A stretch of 47,494 nt of DNA from Cyclobacteriaceae bacterium (GTDB taxonomy: Bacteria; Bacteroidota; Bacteroidia; Cytophagales; Cyclobacteriaceae). Made by a program: the position numbers and the translations under genes. Position 1 is the first letter of the stretch. Each line of letters starts with the position of its first letter. Positions 44,606-47,494 of the stretch are shown one piece after another. The notes under the pieces were generated by a model that ran no database searches, had not been told where the DNA came from, and saw only the letters and a program-made list of their open reading frames with translations. Where the stretch lies: contig JAFIEW010000018.1 in assembly GCA_020832375.1 (NCBI GenBank), forward strand, positions 1 through 47,494, read 5' to 3'.

Positions 44606-45229
44606 ATGACCCGGCAAATTCCCCTACTTCCCGATACAGTTTACCATGTGTACAACCATGCAAATGGTAAGGAAAATCTATTTCATGCAGACGGAAACTA
44701 TCGATATTTTCTGAAAAAATACGCCGAGCATATTTATCCTGTAGCAGAAACCTATGCTTACTGCTTAATGCCTAATCATTTTCATGTTATGATAAAAGTA
44801 CGAGGTGAAGAGGAGGTAATGAGATTTGTCAGGCTTAAAAGGCCCACCCTCCAAGGGTTTGAAACCCTTGGAGGGTTTTCCAAAATCATCAGCCAACAAT
44901 TTTCAAACTTTTTTAATGGATATACCCAAGCATACAATAAGTTGTATGAAAGAAAGGGAAGTTTGTTCATGCCGAATTTCAAACGTAAGCCTATCACCAA
45001 TGAAAAATACTTCACGCAGCTTATTGCCTACATTCATCTAAACCCTATCAAACATGGCTTTTGTAAAAATTTATTCGAATGGCAGTATAGTTCTATCCAT
45101 AGCTACTCATCCCAACAGCCTTCTAAAATAAACCGAGACCATCTGCACGAGTGCGTTGAAAATAAAGAAAAGCTTCTACGGTTTCATGAACGAATCGAAA
45201 TAGAAGAACAAGCTTTAACATTTGAATAA
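44606..45229 (+). CDS. REP-associated tyrosine transposase (RAYT, Y1_Tnp/TnpA_REP) inside the cas operon
   Basis: A 207-residue HUH nuclease of the IS200-like REP-associated group. The HUH motif is HFHVMIK (about 54-60) and the catalytic Tyr is in YIHLNPIKHG (about 138-147). The start was set at 44606 (MTRQIPLLPDTVYHVYNHAN), where family similarity begins, rather than at 44567. Residues TLQGFETLGGF (about 81-91) are encoded precisely by the 33-nt palindrome copy B. RAYTs mobilise or spread REP palindromes. The frame is intact, so the protein could be active. It sits between cas5 and cas4 and its stop is 8 bp before cas4. Confidence 0.92.
   Translation: MTRQIPLLPDTVYHVYNHANGKENLFHADGNYRYFLKKYAEHIYPVAETYAYCLMPNHFHVMIKVRGEEEVMRFVRLKRPTLQGFETLGGFSKIISQQFSNFFNGYTQAYNKLYERKGSLFMPNFKRKPITNEKYFTQLIAYIHLNPIKHGFCKNLFEWQYSSIHSYSSQQPSKINRDHLHECVENKEKLLRFHERIEIEEQALTFE
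44846..44878. repeat. REP-like 33-nt palindrome, copy B, inside the RAYT reading frame
   Basis: Identical over 33 nt to 44515-44547 and in frame (11 codons, TLQGFETLGGF). It falls in a region that joins the HUH core to the SQQFSNFFNGYTQAYNK helix, where family members vary in length. Confidence 0.92.
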
Positions 45230-45237
45230 TCACCGAG

Positions 45238-45753
45238 ATGTACATCACCGGAACTCATATCGCCTATTATCATACTTGCAAGCGAAAACTTTGGCTTTTT
45301 GCCCATGGCATTCAAATGGAGCATAACTCTCAGGCGGTGGCGGAAGGTAAGCTCATTGGCGAAACAAGCTATCAAGATCGCTCGGAGAAGTATACGGAAT
45401 TGGCAATTGATGGCATTAAGATTGACTATTATGATGCGAAAAAAAAGATAGTGCATGAAGTAAAAAAGTCAGATAAGGTAGAGCATGCACATTTTGCCCA
45501 AGTAAAATACTATCTGTATGTCTTGAGAAAAAATGGAGTTATGGACGCTAGTGCAATTTTAGAATATCCTAGGCTCAGGCAGCGAGAGGTGGTGGAGTGG
45601 GAAGAGGATGATGAGCGAAAAATTGAAAATTGGATCAAAGAAATCAAAGAAATATTAGCCCAAAAAAATTGTCCTCCCTTGGTAAAACTCAAAATCTGTA
45701 GATCGTGCAGTTATCATGACTTTTGTTATGCCACTGAAAGTGAGGAAGGCTAA
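45238..45753 (+). CDS. cas4: CRISPR-associated exonuclease Cas4
   Basis: A 171-residue RecB-like nuclease with a 4Fe-4S cluster. The first cysteine is in YYHTCKRKLW (residue 14) and the last three in CRSCSYHDFC (about 153-162). The nuclease residues lie in the GKLIGETSY and HEVKKSDKVE segments, with the QVKYYLYVL motif near 88. Cas4 trims and orients prespacers by their PAM before Cas1-Cas2 inserts them. First gene of the adaptation module. Confidence 0.95.
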   Translation: MYITGTHIAYYHTCKRKLWLFAHGIQMEHNSQAVAEGKLIGETSYQDRSEKYTELAIDGIKIDYYDAKKKIVHEVKKSDKVEHAHFAQVKYYLYVLRKNGVMDASAILEYPRLRQREVVEWEEDDERKIENWIKEIKEILAQKNCPPLVKLKICRSCSYHDFCYATESEEG

Positions 45754-45781
45754 GTGCCAATAAAATATAAACGAAATAACT

Positions 45782-46786
45782 TTGAAAAAATCTTATTATC
45801 TGTTTAATCCCGGTCGCCTTAGCAGAACAGACAACACCTTGAAGTTTACCCCAGTAGATGAAAATGGTGTAGAGGGAAAGCCGAAGTATCTACCGGTGGA
45901 AGGTGTGAAGAATTTGTATTGTTTTGGTTCGCTCGATGCAAATAGTGCGCTTTATAATTTTCTTGGAAAACATCAGGTGGCCGTTCATTTTTTTGACTAT
46001 TACGAACATTATACCGGAAGCTTTCAGCCGAAGGAGTATCTACAAGCAGGTAAAATGCAAATCCAGCAAAGCATCCACTACCTACATCCCACGAAAAGAA
46101 TAAAAATAGCGCAGCTCTTTGTAGAAGGAGCGGCATACAATATTTTAAAAAATCTGAAGTACTATGCCAATAGAGGACTACCAGTCAGCACTCAAATAGA
46201 TCGTATTGAGGTACTTAGTAGCGCTATTGAAGCGAGTACTGCCATTGACATGCTCATGGGTATTGAAGGGAATATCCGTCAAATCTACTACGAGGCCTTT
46301 GATGTGATTATTAAGGACCACGCGATGGAAGGTCGGAGTAAACAACCTCCTATGAATGAAGTAAATGCACTGATTTCCTTTGGCAATATGATGTGTTATA
46401 CGCTGTGTTTAGATCAGATTTACCATACACAGCTCAACCCAACCATCAGCTTTTTGCATGAGCCGGGCTATAGAAGATTTTCATTGGCGCTGGATTTGGC
46501 AGAAATATTCAAGCCTATTCTTATAGATCGCACCATTTTTCGAGTGTTGAATAAGCGAGAGATAAAAAGTAAAGATTTTGACTTTCATGTAAACAAGGTA
46601 GTACTGAAGGAATCGGGCAGAAAAGTGTTTATAAAGGCCTTTGAAGACCGCCTCAATGAAACGATCAAGCACCGCACGCTCAATAAGCAGGTGAGCTATA
46701 AGCACTTAGTTCGCTTGGAATGCTATAAATTAGCTAAACATTTGCTAGAAATAGAGCCTTATAAACCTTTTAAAATTTGGTGGTAG
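45782..46786 (+). CDS. cas1: CRISPR-associated integrase Cas1
   Basis: A 334-residue integrase. The start is TTG at 45782, since the frame has no ATG between the stop at 45761 and the conserved N-terminus (KKSYYLFNPGRLSRTDNTLK). The metal-binding residues are visible as the Glu in GIEGNIRQIYYEAF (about 160), a His and the HEPGYRRFSLALDLAEIFKP stretch (about 220-240) with the Asp. It looks like the Cas1b type used by type I-B systems. With Cas2 it inserts spacers at the leader end. Confidence 0.97.
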   Translation: MKKSYYLFNPGRLSRTDNTLKFTPVDENGVEGKPKYLPVEGVKNLYCFGSLDANSALYNFLGKHQVAVHFFDYYEHYTGSFQPKEYLQAGKMQIQQSIHYLHPTKRIKIAQLFVEGAAYNILKNLKYYANRGLPVSTQIDRIEVLSSAIEASTAIDMLMGIEGNIRQIYYEAFDVIIKDHAMEGRSKQPPMNEVNALISFGNMMCYTLCLDQIYHTQLNPTISFLHEPGYRRFSLALDLAEIFKPILIDRTIFRVLNKREIKSKDFDFHVNKVVLKESGRKVFIKAFEDRLNETIKHRTLNKQVSYKHLVRLECYKLAKHLLEIEPYKPFKIWW

Positions 46787-46858
46787 TTTTTTCGAGGGAT
46801 GAGGAACTAAGTCAAGCGCTTTTCATGGATAAATTAGAACTTTAAAAGAACAGATCTC

Positions 46859-47122
46859 ATGTATGTGATTTTAGTATATGACATTGGGGTGAAGCGGGTT
46901 GGCAAGATGCTGAAGTTATGCAGGCAGTATTTGAATTGGATTCAGAATTCGGTCTTTGAAGGAGAGATTACAGAAGTGAAGTTGAAAGAGCTATCGGCTA
47001 AAGCGAAGAGCATAATGGATGAGTCGGAAGATAGCATTATCGTATTCAAGAGCAGGGAAGAGCGTTGGCTAGAAAAGGAAATCATAGGACAGGAGAAAAA
47101 TAATCTTGACACCTTTTTGTGA
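46859..47122 (+). CDS. cas2: CRISPR-associated protein Cas2
   Basis: An 87-residue dimer-forming ferredoxin-like protein. The start MYVILVYDIGVKRVGKM contains the conserved Asp8, followed by YLNWIQNSVFEGEI, typical of Cas2. It structurally bridges two Cas1 dimers. Last gene of the operon, 210 bp from the first CRISPR repeat. Confidence 0.96.
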   Translation: MYVILVYDIGVKRVGKMLKLCRQYLNWIQNSVFEGEITEVKLKELSAKAKSIMDESEDSIIVFKSREERWLEKEIIGQEKNNLDTFL

Positions 47123-47332
47123 CCGAAGGTTGTCGATAGATTTGAAATGATAGTCATTTATCATGGAACGGGCGATTGCGAAATATATATGGCTCATTAT
47201 CAGTTATTTACGAACTTGTCGATCTAAGGGTAAAAATCGCTTATTAGAGATCGACGATATGGAGATAATTTTTTCGTCAGATTATGTTTAAAATTAGCCT
47301 GAAAAGGTTTATTTTTAGGTGAAGTTTTCGGG
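47123..47332 (+). promoter_or_regulatory. CRISPR leader
   Basis: A 210-bp AT-rich stretch between cas2 and the first repeat, without an ORF, in the position of a leader. It should hold the array promoter and the integration anchor. No clear -7/-33 pair was found. Confidence 0.65.
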
Positions 47333-47494
47333 CTTTTAATCGCACCAGATAGGAATTGAAATATGAATTTGATAGGGGTGTTGAACAAATAGAAAAATCT
47401 TTTAATCGCACCAGATAGGAATTGAAATTATATATCAGCATATTCAGAAAAATAAATAGCTGGTCTTTTAATCGCACCAGATAGGAATTGAAAT
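47333..47494 (+). CRISPR. CRISPR array, first three repeats (continues past the right edge)
   Basis: Three identical 30-nt repeats at 47333-47362, 47399-47428 and 47465-47494. Each begins CTTTTAATCGCACC and ends AGGAATTGAAAT, so the last eight bases ATTGAAAT would be the crRNA handle, as in type I-B systems. Both visible spacers are 36 nt (47363-47398 and 47429-47464). Bases before the repeat are GG, AT and GT, which fixes the boundary. The leader side is the cas2 side, and the total length is unknown. Confidence 0.97.

Noticed and set aside
47277-47477. Minus-strand ORF of 66 codons with repeated NSYLVRLK peptides
   Set aside because: The repetition comes from the CRISPR repeats read in reverse; no independent evidence for a gene.

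Overview
The window looks like chromosome of a low-GC member of the Bacteroidota, most likely a marine Cytophagales relative. This is inferred from a giant S8 protease ending in a type IX secretion sorting domain, a FAS1 lipoprotein, DUF4286 and DUF4197 proteins, a SusC/TonB-type receptor remnant, an S16 protein with a long charged tail, the lack of Shine-Dalgarno sequences, and repeated upstream boxes of the form TAnnTTTG.

Layout. 1-13.5 kb is mostly ordinary housekeeping and surface genes: a truncated LytS-type kinase, a phosphoesterase, a FAS1 lipoprotein, a universal stress protein, a STAS-like protein, a 2-oxoglutarate oxygenase, a YifB/ComM ATPase, a DUF4197 lipoprotein and a UbiA prenyltransferase. 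13.5-17.7 kb is one secreted subtilase. 18-19.3 kb holds a PLP enzyme and a DUF4286 protein. 19.7-21.7 kb is a carotenoid operon (CruF-like hydratase, CrtZ hydroxylase) that ends with a MerR/cobalamin-binding regulator of the CarH/LitR type. 21.7-32.2 kb holds a Rieske-like lipoprotein, a 3-hydroxyacyl-CoA dehydrogenase, pheS, a CysQ-like phosphatase, the trmD-rimM-rpsP operon, typA, a hydrolase and a polyprenyl synthase. 33.1-36.1 kb is a decayed region: tandem copies of a ~143-bp non-coding repeat around a toxin-antitoxin pair whose toxin is frameshifted, then a TonB-dependent receptor with its middle deleted.

36.4-47.5 kb is a type I (I-B-like) CRISPR-Cas locus on the + strand: WYL regulator, cas6, cas3 (with the HD nuclease domain at the C-terminus), cas8, cas7, cas5, a RAYT/REP-type transposase, cas4, cas1, cas2, leader, and the first three repeats of an array that runs off the right edge. 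cas6-cas3-cas8-cas7-cas5 would make and load crRNA and cut the target. cas4-cas1-cas2 would acquire spacers. The transposase separates these two modules and carries, inside its reading frame, an exact copy of the 33-nt palindrome that lies just upstream of it.

Other non-coding signals are a two-copy MITE, one copy of which is inserted exactly at the typA stop codon; a dispersed motif around CCCTCATCCCAYGCAAAA; and several rho-independent terminators. No tRNA or rRNA gene was seen.
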